Source of the DNA: Sediminibacterium salmoneum NBRC 103935
GTDB taxonomy: Bacteria > Bacteroidota > Bacteroidia > Chitinophagales > Chitinophagaceae
Direction: 5' to 3'
Assembly: GCF_000511175.1 (NCBI RefSeq)
Contig: NZ_KI866530.1
Location: forward strand, 178,094 to 242,093
Length of the DNA: 64,000 bases
Every line of letters begins with the position of its first letter. Positions within the stretch are counted from its first letter, which is position 1. This document shows, in pieces, positions 1 through 8,442 of this stretch. The notes under the pieces were generated by a model, which saw only the letters and a program-made list of their open reading frames with translations, ran no database searches and was not told the DNA's origin. The position numbers and the translations under genes are program-made.

Positions 1-810
1 GTTAAGAATATTATTGCTGTTGTTAGCGGAAAGGGAGGCGTGGGAAAAAGTACCATTTCTGCCAATCTGGCTTTAGCATTGGCTGAAGGAGGTGCATCTG
101 TGGGATTGATGGACGCGGATATATATGGACCCAGTGTTCCTATAATGTTCGGGGTTAGAGGAGCACGCCCGATGATGAAGGAAGTAGAGGGAAAGGGAAT
201 GATTGTTCCTTTGGAAAAATTTGGAATTAAATTAATGAGTATTGGTTTACTGGTAGATGAAAAGAATGCTGTTGTCTGGAGAGGACCTATGGCAAGTTCT
301 GCTATCAGACAATTTGTTACGGATGTAGATTGGGGCGAGTTGGATTATTTAGTGATTGATATGCCTCCTGGAACCGGAGATATTCATTTAACACTAATGC
401 AGACCGTTCCTGTTACCGGTGCAATTATTGTTACAACACCTCAGAATGTGGCACTGGCAGATGCTAAAAAAGGTATTGCCATGTTTGGACAGGCTCAGAT
501 TAATGTACCCATTATTGGGCTTGTAGAGAATATGGCCTATTTTACTCCGGCTGAATTACCCAATAACAAATATTATTTGTTTGGAAAAGAGGGAGGTAAA
601 AACCTTGCTGAAGAATATGATCTCTCTTTCTTAGGACAAATACCATTGGTTCAAACCATTCGTGAAGGAGGAGATGAGGGTGTGCCTGCCATGGTAGGTT
701 CTGATGAAATAACCAAAAATGCTTTCCGTAATTTTACAGCTCAGTCAGTCAGAAATATTGCTTTGCGCAATGCTAATTTGCCGCAGACTGCACTGATAGA
801 AGTTGTATAA
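1..810 (+). CDS. mrp: Mrp/ApbC-type iron-sulfur cluster carrier ATPase (5' end outside window)
   Basis: P-loop ATPase of the Mrp/NBP35 family, which carries and delivers iron-sulfur clusters in the cytoplasm. The frame is open from base 1, so the gene starts upstream; 269 residues are present. The deviant Walker A SGKGGVGKST is at visible residues 9-18, the switch-I-like DADIYGPS follows, and IDMPPGTGD is the Walker B region. The family is usually about 350-370 residues with an N-terminal DUF59 domain, which would lie outside the window. An internal GTG at 40 lies inside the P-loop and is not a real start. Oddity: after ENMAYF the usual CxxC that binds the bridging cluster is replaced by TPAELP. 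The next gene starts at the base after the stop. Confidence 0.93.
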   Translation, partial: VKNIIAVVSGKGGVGKSTISANLALALAEGGASVGLMDADIYGPSVPIMFGVRGARPMMKEVEGKGMIVPLEKFGIKLMSIGLLVDEKNAVVWRGPMASSAIRQFVTDVDWGELDYLVIDMPPGTGDIHLTLMQTVPVTGAIIVTTPQNVALADAKKGIAMFGQAQINVPIIGLVENMAYFTPAELPNNKYYLFGKEGGKNLAEEYDLSFLGQIPLVQTIREGGDEGVPAMVGSDEITKNAFRNFTAQSVRNIALRNANLPQTALIEVV

Positions 811-1905
811 ATGTACTACCGGGTTACCATATTTTTTTGCATTTTAGCCAAGTGTATATATGGGCAAAATCCGGATAGCTTACATGAATCTGTAAATACC
901 AAAAGGGCTGATCAACTTCAAACAAAGCTGATTAATTTAAGCGGATACGCTGAATTGTATTACCACCAAAATGAGAACGGCCCAACTACAGGCAATGGTG
1001 GAGTATATGCTTATAACCATGCAGTCAGCAAAAAGCCTGCGGTAAATCTTTTATTTATTAAAGCAAGCCTGAATAAGGAACGCTTCAGAGCAAACCTTGC
1101 ATTGGGGGCTGGTAGTTATATGAGGTCAAACTATGCAAATGAAAAAGGCGTTTCAAAGCATATATTGGAATCTAATTTTGGTTGGAAATTAAGTGCTCGT
1201 AAAAATTGGTGGCTGGATATAGGTGTTTTAAATTCCCATATAGGTTTTGAAAGTGCAATTGGTAAAGATTGCTGGACGCTTAGCAGAAGCCTGGCTGCTG
1301 ATAATTCACCTTATTTTGAAACAGGCGTTAAAACAACGTATATCAGTTCCAATAATCAATGGCTGTTTAGTGGATTGATATTAACCGGATGGCAAACGAT
1401 TGGTATTTCTACAGGAACAAAAGCACCTTCCTTTGGCCATCAGATTCAATTCCGGCCTGATAGTAAATGGGTCCTGAATTCAAGTTCTTTCATTGGCGAG
1501 GGACGTTTCTTTCATAATTTATATGCACAATATCAATTGAATAATCAGCTGGGGTTCACAGCTGGCCTCGATATTGGCTTTCAAAAAATGGCTGGCTTAA
1601 CCCATTCGAAATCATGGCACACGCCTGTAATGATGGTTCAGTATATTTTCAATGAACAATTAAAAATGGCTTTTAGGGCTGAGTCATTCAGGGATCCACA
1701 TGGAATCCTTGTTTTTACAGGAACGCCTAACCAGTTTGTTTTACATGGATTTTCTGTGAATGCAGATTACAGCATTGCCAGGAAATTGCTCTGGCGGGTT
1801 GAGCTCAAGCAATTAAACAGTAAGGATGCCATTTTCACTAATCATAACAGCATGCCATCCTTCAGTTTGTTTTCTGCAATCACTGCGCTGGCATTCAGTT
1901 TCTGA
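811..1905 (+). CDS. Putative outer-membrane beta-barrel porin (OmpL-like/bbp2 type)
   Basis: 364 residues with an N-terminal signal peptide (hydrophobic residues about 5-18, likely cleavage after CIYG or GQ). The rest is a run of alternating aromatic and polar residues, SGYAELYYHQ, WWLDIGVLNSHIGFES, QFRPDSKWVLNSSSF, and the last residue is phenylalanine, all typical of an outer-membrane barrel. The pattern with an N-terminal GYAELYY strand and a conserved IGFESA segment resembles the putative beta-barrel porin-2 family. The start codon directly abuts the mrp stop, so the two are probably cotranscribed. The substrate cannot be told from sequence. Assignment to an outer-membrane barrel is firm; the family name is inference. 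Confidence 0.75.
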   Translation: MYYRVTIFFCILAKCIYGQNPDSLHESVNTKRADQLQTKLINLSGYAELYYHQNENGPTTGNGGVYAYNHAVSKKPAVNLLFIKASLNKERFRANLALGAGSYMRSNYANEKGVSKHILESNFGWKLSARKNWWLDIGVLNSHIGFESAIGKDCWTLSRSLAADNSPYFETGVKTTYISSNNQWLFSGLILTGWQTIGISTGTKAPSFGHQIQFRPDSKWVLNSSSFIGEGRFFHNLYAQYQLNNQLGFTAGLDIGFQKMAGLTHSKSWHTPVMMVQYIFNEQLKMAFRAESFRDPHGILVFTGTPNQFVLHGFSVNADYSIARKLLWRVELKQLNSKDAIFTNHNSMPSFSLFSAITALAFSF

Positions 1906-1936
1906 TTTTTCAAATTAATGGTACATTGCAGGTACA

Positions 1937-2560
1937 ATGTATCAAACTTCTTATTTCTCTTCTGCCAGTAACGACGAAGTAATCGCATTTATGAAAGAGA
2001 ATGCCTTTGCAACAGTATGTGGCATTGGAAAGGATGGCTTTCCTGTTGCTACTCAAATTCCTCTTTTACTGGAAATCAGGCATGCTAAAATATTCTTGCA
2101 AGGTCATATTATGCGTAAGCAAAATCACACGGTGGCATTCGAAAACCATCAGCAGGTACTGGTCCTTTTTCAGGGACCTCATGCTTATATTAGTGCCCGG
2201 CATTATTCTCCACAGAATACGGCAAGTACCTGGAACTATTCAACTGCCCAGGCTAAAGGAATTATTTCTTTTTTAGATCAGCATGCTTTATTTGCACACC
2301 TTAATAAACTAACAGCTCATTTTGAGAATAATCCTATGTCGCCTTCTTTAGTGCATCATATGGAAGAAACATATATGCACTCAAATATGCAGGCCATAGA
2401 AGCTATTGAAATAGAAGTACTTGAATTGAATCATGTATTTAAATGGAGCCAGAATAAGCCAGTGGAAACACAGCATGCTATATTACAATCCCTTCATCAA
2501 GGATCTCTTCAGGAACAATTAGCAGCAGAAGAAATGCGCATGCGATTAAAGAAAAAGTAA
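1937..2560 (+). CDS. PaiB-like FMN-binding negative transcriptional regulator family protein
   Basis: 207 residues matching the FMN_bind_2/PaiB family, a split-barrel flavoprotein fold. Visible family features are the N-terminal MYQTSYF, the segment LQGHIMRKN-like (here GHIMRKQNH), the strand VLVLFQGPHAYISARHY and the TWNYSTAQAKG segment. In Bacillus PaiB is a repressor-like protein of sporulation and protease genes; in Bacteroidota its role is unknown, so transcriptional regulation here is only inherited from the family name. The length is normal. It sits in a forward run between the porin and the GDPD gene (7-base gap), with no own promoter seen. Confidence 0.85.
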   Translation: MYQTSYFSSASNDEVIAFMKENAFATVCGIGKDGFPVATQIPLLLEIRHAKIFLQGHIMRKQNHTVAFENHQQVLVLFQGPHAYISARHYSPQNTASTWNYSTAQAKGIISFLDQHALFAHLNKLTAHFENNPMSPSLVHHMEETYMHSNMQAIEAIEIEVLELNHVFKWSQNKPVETQHAILQSLHQGSLQEQLAAEEMRMRLKKK

Positions 2561-2567
2561 CAGTATC

Positions 2568-3491
2568 ATGAGTCACAACTTAGCATATCGTAATTTACTA
2601 GGCATCGTATTTGCCGGATTCGTTGTATTTTCCTGTACCAGTAGCAAACAAAATACAATGAATCGTCAATACTCATTTGATTGGCAGGGTCACAGAGGTG
2701 CAAGAGGACTGGTTCCGGAAAATACCATTCCTGCCATGTATAAAGCCATTGATCTGGGCGCAACAACACTTGAAATGGATGTGGTCATTACCAAAGACAA
2801 GCAGGTACTATTGAGTCATGAACCTTTTTTTAATCATGAAATCACCACTAATCCGGACGGTACTGCTGTTACTATTCAGGATGAAAAGCAACTGAATATT
2901 TTTCAGATGAGTTATGCTGCTACCCAACGTTACGATGTAGGACTCAGGGGCAATACAAGATTTCCACAACAACAGAAAATGGCCATCACCAAACCGCTGT
3001 TATTACAAGTGATTGATTCGGCAGATGCTTATGCCAAGCAACAGAAAAAAGCATTGCCACATTATAATATAGAAACCAAGACGCAGCCCTCTACTGACGG
3101 CATTTTTCATCCCGATCCCAAAACCTTTATTGATTTATTGGTGTCGGTTATTCAAAATAAAAAGATAACAAATCGGGTAACGATTCAGTCTTTTGATATT
3201 AGAACACTCCAATATTTGCACCAGCAATATCCATCCATTCCTGCGGTTTTATTAATTGAAGGGGAGGATAAAAGAAGCCTGGATCAACAGTTATCAGAAT
3301 TGGGTTTTACGCCTTTTGCTTATAGTCCGCATTTCTCTCTGGTAAATGAAGCGATGGTAGCAGCCTGTAAAAAACATAATATGCAACTGATACCCTGGAC
3401 GGTCAATAATCTGAATGAGATGAAAAGGTTGAGAGAACTGGGTGTAAATGGAATCATCTCAGACTATCCCAATCTTTTTTATTTTCCTTAA
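2568..3491 (+). CDS. Glycerophosphodiester phosphodiesterase, lipoprotein
   Basis: GDPD family enzyme that hydrolyses glycerophosphodiesters to glycerol 3-phosphate and an alcohol. 307 residues. An N-terminal hydrophobic segment ends in the lipobox VFSC (lipid-modified Cys23), so it is a lipoprotein in the cell envelope. Catalytic and metal-binding residues are visible: HRGARG (His42), PENT (Glu51), EMDV (Glu69, Asp71) and SHEP (His84). The C-terminal VNNLNEMKRLRELGVNGIISDYP is the usual last GDPD strand. The ATG follows the PaiB stop by 7 bases. Substrate specificity is not determined by the sequence. Confidence 0.93.
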   Translation: MSHNLAYRNLLGIVFAGFVVFSCTSSKQNTMNRQYSFDWQGHRGARGLVPENTIPAMYKAIDLGATTLEMDVVITKDKQVLLSHEPFFNHEITTNPDGTAVTIQDEKQLNIFQMSYAATQRYDVGLRGNTRFPQQQKMAITKPLLLQVIDSADAYAKQQKKALPHYNIETKTQPSTDGIFHPDPKTFIDLLVSVIQNKKITNRVTIQSFDIRTLQYLHQQYPSIPAVLLIEGEDKRSLDQQLSELGFTPFAYSPHFSLVNEAMVAACKKHNMQLIPWTVNNLNEMKRLRELGVNGIISDYPNLFYFP

Positions 3492-3554
3492 CAATCCAAA
3501 TTGAATCTACTTTCGTAGATACTGTATCATTTTTAAAAAATTAAAAACTACAGT

Positions 3555-4106
3555 ATGAAAAAGATTCTATTTGTAATGGCTTCTGCTTTTTTTGTGAATG
3601 CCCTCTCTGCTCAGATGAGTGAGAAAACAGTTGAAGTAGGTGGAGCTCCCATGTATCCTTCTAAAAACATTGTTGCGAATGCAGTGAACTCTGCAGATCA
3701 TACCACTTTGGTTGCAGCTGTAAAAGCAGCAGGATTGGTTGAGACCTTACAGAGTGCAGGACCTTTCACCGTTTTTGCTCCCACCAATACAGCATTTGGA
3801 AAACTACCGGCAGGTACAGTTGAGTCCCTGATTAAACCTGAAAACAAAGCTACCCTAACTAAAATTCTTACTTATCATGTAGTAGCTGGTAAGTTGGATG
3901 CAGCAGCTATTGCCGCTTTAATAAAAGAAGGCAAAGGAACTGCCGAATTAAAAACTGTTTCTGGTGGCATTTTAAAAGCCAGCATGAAAGGGAAGAAATT
4001 GATTCTTACTGACGAAAAAGGTGGTATGGCTGAAGTGACCATTGCCAATGTCTACCAAAGTAATGGAGTGATTCATGTTGTAGACACAGTGGTATTGCCT
4101 TCTTAA
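3555..4106 (+). CDS. Secreted single FAS1 (fasciclin) domain protein
   Basis: 183 residues. A signal peptide (residues 1-19, ending in LSA-Q) is followed by one FAS1 domain from about residue 47 to the end, with the two conserved blocks GPFTVFAPTNTAFGKLP and LTYHVVAGKLD and the closing VIHVVDTVVLPS. FAS1 proteins are adhesion or matrix modules; the partner is unknown. A separate lipoprotein with two FAS1 domains lies at 58610-59530. The upstream gap (3492-3554) holds a small hairpin ATCTAC/GTAGAT and the pair ACTGTA (3521-3526)/TACAGT (3549-3554). Confidence 0.92.
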   Translation: MKKILFVMASAFFVNALSAQMSEKTVEVGGAPMYPSKNIVANAVNSADHTTLVAAVKAAGLVETLQSAGPFTVFAPTNTAFGKLPAGTVESLIKPENKATLTKILTYHVVAGKLDAAAIAALIKEGKGTAELKTVSGGILKASMKGKKLILTDEKGGMAEVTIANVYQSNGVIHVVDTVVLPS

Positions 4107-4107
4107 T

Positions 4108-4115
4108 TACCTTTG
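4108..4115 (+). promoter_or_regulatory. Candidate Bacteroidota -7 promoter element for cmk
   Basis: TACCTTTG matches the TAnnTTTG -7 consensus of the Bacteroidota primary sigma factor and lies 15 bases before the cmk start. A convincing -33 TTTG at the usual spacing was not seen. Confidence 0.5.
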
Positions 4116-4130
4116 GGGTAAGTTAGCAAT

Positions 4131-4823
4131 ATGAAAAAAATTATTATTACCCTGGACGGATATTCATCTTGTGGAAAAAGTACCCTGGCTAAGCAAATGG
4201 CCAGGGCACTTAATTATATCTTCATTGATAGTGGCGCCATGTATCGTGCCATTACTTTATACTTTATTCAGCATGATATTGATTATACAAATGATCTGGC
4301 TGTTCAGGAAGCACTAAAAAATATAAGCCTCGCTTTTGATTATAATGCCGAGAAGGGATCCAGCGATATATTATTGAATGGAAAGAATGTAGAGCAGGAA
4401 ATACGTGAAATGCGGGTTAGTAGTCTTGTTAGTGATGTGGCAGCCAATCCATATGTAAGAGAATTTGGTGTTGCTCAGCAACAGAAAATGGGATTGCAGA
4501 AAGGGATTGTTATGGATGGCAGAGATATTGGTACCACTGTATTTCCCAATGCGGAATTAAAAATATTTGTTACTGCTGATCCTGAAATCAGGGTGGCCAG
4601 AAGGTACCTGGAATTGTCTGCCAAGAACCCTGGTATCACCAAGGATGAAGTTCGGGCAAACCTGTTTATGCGAGACCAGATTGATAGTACCAGGGAATTC
4701 AGTCCGTTAAGAAAAGCAGACGATGCAATTTTGCTAGATAATAGTCATTTAACCCGTGAAGAGCAGTTAAAAACCGCTCTTCAGTGGGCAAATGATAAAA
4801 TTAGTTCAGTACCTGTTCTGTAA
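4131..4823 (+). CDS. cmk: Cytidylate kinase
   Basis: Phosphorylates CMP and dCMP with ATP in pyrimidine nucleotide metabolism. 230 residues, the normal length of the short bacterial Cmk. The P-loop GYSSCGKST is at residues 10-18, followed by the CMP-binding DSGAMYRA; the RDIGTTVFPNAELKIFVTA block and the LID-region RD...DSTREFSPLRKA are all present. The start is an ATG behind a TAnnTTTG-type promoter. The last 23 bases overlap the convergent oxidoreductase gene, an unusual amount of overlap for two unrelated genes. Confidence 0.96.
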   Translation: MKKIIITLDGYSSCGKSTLAKQMARALNYIFIDSGAMYRAITLYFIQHDIDYTNDLAVQEALKNISLAFDYNAEKGSSDILLNGKNVEQEIREMRVSSLVSDVAANPYVREFGVAQQQKMGLQKGIVMDGRDIGTTVFPNAELKIFVTADPEIRVARRYLELSAKNPGITKDEVRANLFMRDQIDSTREFSPLRKADDAILLDNSHLTREEQLKTALQWANDKISSVPVL

Positions 4824-5994
4824 TTTTTCCTGTAGTCTTGTGCTTCAGAATTAATTTCTTTGCACCATAGTGAGTGGTTTCTTCCTTAACCAGATAATGA
4901 TTCTCATCGTAGGAAACCAAATGCGATTCTTTGGTAAGTCCTGTTTTACCGCGCCAGATATCCAGCTTCACAGGTTCCCATGCTTTGGATTTAGCACTTT
5001 TATATGCTGCATCTAATATGGCATTCACAACATAGCCATCGTAGAAAGTTTCTTTGGGTGCTGTTCCTTTTTCCAATGCATTGAACATGTCCATGAACAT
5101 ATGGTTATATCCCAGTTCATTTAATTCATCTCCTACCGGGAATAGCCATCCGCTATTGCTTTCAGCTTTTTCTGCAATATAGTCTCCTCCTTTACCGGTC
5201 GTAAACATGTCGAATCCGGTTCTTAAAAAAGAGTTGATCCAGATGGTGCCTTCTGTGCCCATCACTTCATCACGTAAGTCTAATCCGCCTCTGAAAGTCC
5301 AGCTAACTTCGAACTGGCCAATAGCCCCGTTTTCGTAGCGAACAAGACCAATGGCGTGGTCTTCTGCTTCAATGGGCTTTACCTGCGTATCGGCCCAGCA
5401 CATTACTTCAACCGGCTTGATGTCTTTGCCAATATAACTTCTGGTGATTTCAACACAATGACAACCCAGGTCCAGAATACATCCTCCACCAGCTTGTTCA
5501 ATATCCCAGAACCATTCGCTGTGCGGGCCAGGGTGCGTTTCACGGCTTTTTGCCCAAAGTACTCTTCCCAAAGCACCTTCGTGAACACTCTGACTGGCTT
5601 TGATAAATTTAGGAGTATACACCAGGTCTTCCAGGTATCCGTTGAAAATTCCTGCAGCTTCTACCGCTTCCAGCATGCGCTTGGCTTCTGCTGCATTTCT
5701 CCCCAGCGGTTTGGTGGTCATTACCGCTTTTTTATGCTTACAACAAAGCATCACTGCTTCTTCATGTAAATGATTAGGTAATGAAATACAAACGATGTCT
5801 ACATCTTCTCTGGCAATGGCTTCTTCCATTACCGTTGTATAATGATGACACTGATAATCTTCCGCAAACTTTTTTGCGCTCTCTTCTCTTCTTGAATAGA
5901 TACTTACAATTTTATCCTTGCTTCTGTAACCCTGCAGGGAATCTGCATAAAAACGGCCAATGAAGCCGGAACCTAACATGGCAATGCGTTGCAT
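4801..5994 (-). CDS. Gfo/Idh/MocA family oxidoreductase
   Basis: NAD(P)-dependent sugar or polyol dehydrogenase family. 397 residues. The N-terminal Rossmann fold shows GSGFIG (residues 8-13); MTTKPLGRN corresponds to the EKP motif, and the C-terminal alpha/beta domain contains GGGCILDLGCHCVEITRSYIG, matching the substrate/catalytic D-x-x-x-H block. No signal peptide, so cytoplasmic. It lies 23 bases downstream of a nucleoside:H+ symporter-family transporter on the same strand; such a pair suggests uptake followed by oxidation of a sugar-like compound, but the substrate is unknown. Its 3' end overlaps cmk by 23 bases. Confidence 0.92.
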   Translation of the reverse strand: MQRIAMLGSGFIGRFYADSLQGYRSKDKIVSIYSRREESAKKFAEDYQCHHYTTVMEEAIAREDVDIVCISLPNHLHEEAVMLCCKHKKAVMTTKPLGRNAAEAKRMLEAVEAAGIFNGYLEDLVYTPKFIKASQSVHEGALGRVLWAKSRETHPGPHSEWFWDIEQAGGGCILDLGCHCVEITRSYIGKDIKPVEVMCWADTQVKPIEAEDHAIGLVRYENGAIGQFEVSWTFRGGLDLRDEVMGTEGTIWINSFLRTGFDMFTTGKGGDYIAEKAESNSGWLFPVGDELNELGYNHMFMDMFNALEKGTAPKETFYDGYVVNAILDAAYKSAKSKAWEPVKLDIWRGKTGLTKESHLVSYDENHYLVKEETTHYGAKKLILKHKTTGKITEQVLN

Positions 5995-6017
5995 GAAAAT
6001 TTATTTGAGTGAAATAA

Positions 6018-7211
6018 TTAATTACTAGTAACTGTTTTTTTCTCTTTAAAGAAAATGATAAACAATACCAAAACCGCTGCAGCAATATAAGCAGGCACCA
6101 TCCAGATACTCATCCAATTGTGTCCTTCACCTACTTTAGCACCTTCTACCACAAAACCAGAGTAGCCTGTACCAATCACCATGCCTAATCCATAAGTGGC
6201 AAAAGTGAACAGACCCTGTGCGGCATTTTTGATTTTTTCGCCGGCTTTCTTTTCCGTGTACATATAGCCAGTAACAAAGAAGAAATCGTAACAAATACCG
6301 TGTAATACAATACCTGCATACAACATCCAGGAAGCGTCACCCACATTGCCATAAGCAAAGCATACATAGCGAAGTACCCAGGCCAGCATACCAAAGATTA
6401 GCATGTTTTTTACGCCGATTCTGTTGAATAGTAAAGGAATGGCCAGAATGAATACGGCTTCAGAAACCTGACCGAGTGTCATTTTGGATGCTGCATTCGG
6501 GAAACCTAATTCATTCAGGAATGGATTGGCAAAGCCATAATAGAAAGAAAGCGGTATACAAATCAGGATGGCTGCAATAAAGAATACCAGGTAAGATTTG
6601 TCTTTGAATAAAACGAATGCTTCAGTGCCCAAAGCAGAAGAAGCATCTGCAGTCTGAGCCTTCGGAGGTGTATTGGGTAATATAAAGCTCAACAGTCCTA
6701 ATCCCCCCGAAACAGCTGCAGCAACATAAAATGTATCAGCTGATTTTTCAATCCCCATCTGGCCAATGATTACACCAGCCACAATCCAGCCAATGGTTCC
6801 AAATACGCGAATCCATGGAAATTGTTTACCCGGGTCGGTCATTTGAGAAAAGGCAACACTGTTACTAAGGGCAATCGTGGGCATATAAACCAGTGAATAA
6901 CAAAGGATGACCCAGTAGAAAATATTATTGTCTGTTATCTTGGTAGCCATAAACAACAGACCTGCACCTAAAATATGAAGTACACCCATGATTTTTTGTG
7001 CAGCAAAAAAGCGGTCAGCAATTAAGCCTACAAAAAAAGGAGAAATCATGGTAGCAATAGCCAGCGCTCCATAAGTAGCTCCAATCTGAATTCCGGTAGC
7101 TTGTAAGGGTGGTTCACTCATATAAGTGCCCATGGTTACATACCAGGCACTCCAGATAAAATACTGAAGAAACATCATCAAGGATAACTTGATTCCTGTG
7201 GTTAAATTCAT
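6018..7211 (-). CDS. MFS transporter, nucleoside:H+ symporter family
   Basis: 397 residues with about 12 hydrophobic segments. The start LSLMMFLQYFIWSAWYVTMGTYM and the block FPWIRVFGTIGWIVAGVIIG are characteristic of the nucleoside:proton symporter (NupG/XapB-like) MFS family. In Bacteroidota this family often sits next to Gfo/Idh/MocA oxidoreductases and probably moves sugar-like compounds rather than nucleosides, which is inference. It is the first gene of a two-gene reverse unit with the oxidoreductase. Confidence 0.9.
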   Translation of the reverse strand: MNLTTGIKLSLMMFLQYFIWSAWYVTMGTYMSEPPLQATGIQIGATYGALAIATMISPFFVGLIADRFFAAQKIMGVLHILGAGLLFMATKITDNNIFYWVILCYSLVYMPTIALSNSVAFSQMTDPGKQFPWIRVFGTIGWIVAGVIIGQMGIEKSADTFYVAAAVSGGLGLLSFILPNTPPKAQTADASSALGTEAFVLFKDKSYLVFFIAAILICIPLSFYYGFANPFLNELGFPNAASKMTLGQVSEAVFILAIPLLFNRIGVKNMLIFGMLAWVLRYVCFAYGNVGDASWMLYAGIVLHGICYDFFFVTGYMYTEKKAGEKIKNAAQGLFTFATYGLGMVIGTGYSGFVVEGAKVGEGHNWMSIWMVPAYIAAAVLVLFIIFFKEKKTVTSN

Positions 7212-7471
7212 ATAGCAAATTTTGAATGGACAATATAATTATTATTTGGGATTCCTGAGGGGTTAGCGCATGCTTTCTCTCAGGAAAAATATACCATTTT
7301 ACGTATATGAATTTAGAAGAATTGATTTTAGTTTGAGACCCAATTAATCAAGTGTTATTATCTTGATAGAGATGGGGAAGAGTTGAGGCGAAAGGGTAAG
7401 CTTAAATTGGCGCTTTCTCTTGGCGGAAAAGATGATTATTATTTTAACTATTAAAGTGAAAAAGTACAATA

Positions 7472-8068
7472 ATGAATCCTAAAGTTTCTCTGATTATAAA
7501 AATATTAGTAGTACCAACATTATATGCCATTATACTTCGTTTATTTTTCGGTGTAAAAGATTGGGAAAGCATTTTTTCGGTAATGTCCGTTTCTTTTTTG
7601 CTTTTACTTCCTTTTATAGTAGGGACCCTTTCTGTTTATTTTTCAAGCGATGCTAGTGCAGAGAATGTGCTCTATAAAATATTTATTCCCTGGCTTCCTG
7701 TATTTCTATTCCTGATGATTACCTTACTACTTGCCTGGGAAGGATGGGCTTGCTGGCTTATGGTATTGCCATTATTTCTGGCCGCTGCATCTTTGGGGGG
7801 TATTTTCGGAGGGTATTTAAAATCAAGAAAAAAGCAATCGAAAATGCAAATATCACTACTGATGCTCTTTCCTTTTTTATTTCTCCGCTTGAACAATCAA
7901 TTGGTTCCATTCCCGGCACTTATCAGGCATATACCTATATTGATATACAATCCAGTCCTGAAAAAATATGGTCCAATGTTACAAGGGTTAAGGGGATTGC
8001 AACTGATCAGGATAAAGGCTGGCTTACCAAATTGCTGGGGTTCCCAAGACCAGTTAAGGCAGAACTAA
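7472..8068 (+). CDS. Membrane part of a frameshifted membrane/START-like gene (N-terminal frame)
   Basis: Starts at ATG 7472. Residues 1 to about 120 form four hydrophobic segments (for example SVMSVSFLLLLPFIVGTLSVY and MVLPLFLAAASLGGIFGG), then the frame reaches SRKK at an A-run (7828-7833) and afterwards becomes low-quality protein to a stop at 8068. The protein-like sequence continues in the -1 frame (next entry). Joining at 7834 gives one reading of 320 residues ending at 8433. The join is at A AAA AAG (7828-7834), the same heptamer used for programmed -1 frameshifting in Escherichia coli dnaX, with a GGAGGG at 7808-7813. A one-base deletion in the A-run, real or a sequencing error, would give exactly the same picture. 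Confidence 0.7.
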   Translation: MNPKVSLIIKILVVPTLYAIILRLFFGVKDWESIFSVMSVSFLLLLPFIVGTLSVYFSSDASAENVLYKIFIPWLPVFLFLMITLLLAWEGWACWLMVLPLFLAAASLGGIFGGYLKSRKKQSKMQISLLMLFPFLFLRLNNQLVPFPALIRHIPILIYNPVLKKYGPMLQGLRGLQLIRIKAGLPNCWGSQDQLRQN

Positions 8069-8433
8069 ATTATGAAGGAGTTGGTGCTTACAGGAAAGCA
8101 GAATTTACCAATGGTCTTGTATTTCATGAAACGGTTACAGAATATGAGCACCAGAAGAAAATGGTCTTTACTATTAAGGCAAATCCACATGAAATACCAT
8201 CCACCACGCTGGATCAGCATGTTGTTGTTGGCGGTCAGTTCTTTGATGTTTTAAATGGCACTTATGAACTGGAAAAATTGAAAGATGGATTTTATCGGTT
8301 GCATTTGTACAGTTTTTTTAAAATGAATACTACATTTAATTTTTATGCAAGCTGGTGGGCCAGATGGATTATGCAGGATATACAGAACAATATTTTACAG
8401 GTTGAAAAACAAAGAGCAGAAGAAGTAAATTAG
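7744..8433 (+). CDS. START-like (SRPBCC) part of the same frameshifted gene (C-terminal frame)
   Basis: Open from an ATG at 7744, but the part that looks like real protein begins after the frame switch near 7834 (AIENANITTDALSFF). The domain PGTYQAYTYIDIQSSPEKIWSNV-like start, followed by FPRPVKAEL, GVGAYRKAEFTNG and a closing helix WWARWIMQDIQNNILQ, resembles polyketide-cyclase/SRPBCC proteins, which bind hydrophobic ligands. The 7744-7833 part overlaps the better upstream frame and is probably a shadow. The whole gene, 7472-8433, looks like a four-helix membrane anchor plus a ligand-binding domain. The next gene starts 9 bases downstream. Confidence 0.7.
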   Translation: MGLLAYGIAIISGRCIFGGYFRRVFKIKKKAIENANITTDALSFFISPLEQSIGSIPGTYQAYTYIDIQSSPEKIWSNVTRVKGIATDQDKGWLTKLLGFPRPVKAELNYEGVGAYRKAEFTNGLVFHETVTEYEHQKKMVFTIKANPHEIPSTTLDQHVVVGGQFFDVLNGTYELEKLKDGFYRLHLYSFFKMNTTFNFYASWWARWIMQDIQNNILQVEKQRAEEVN

Positions 8434-8442
8434 TAAATAAAG

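Noticed and set aside
5356-5769. Forward frame of 137 residues opposite the oxidoreductase
   Set aside because: Shadow of the Gfo/Idh/MocA gene; no family signal.
7212-7471. Possible small gene or RNA in the 260-base divergent gap
   Set aside because: Only frames under 20 residues and an imperfect CCTGAG/CTCAGG repeat; no convincing promoter or structure.
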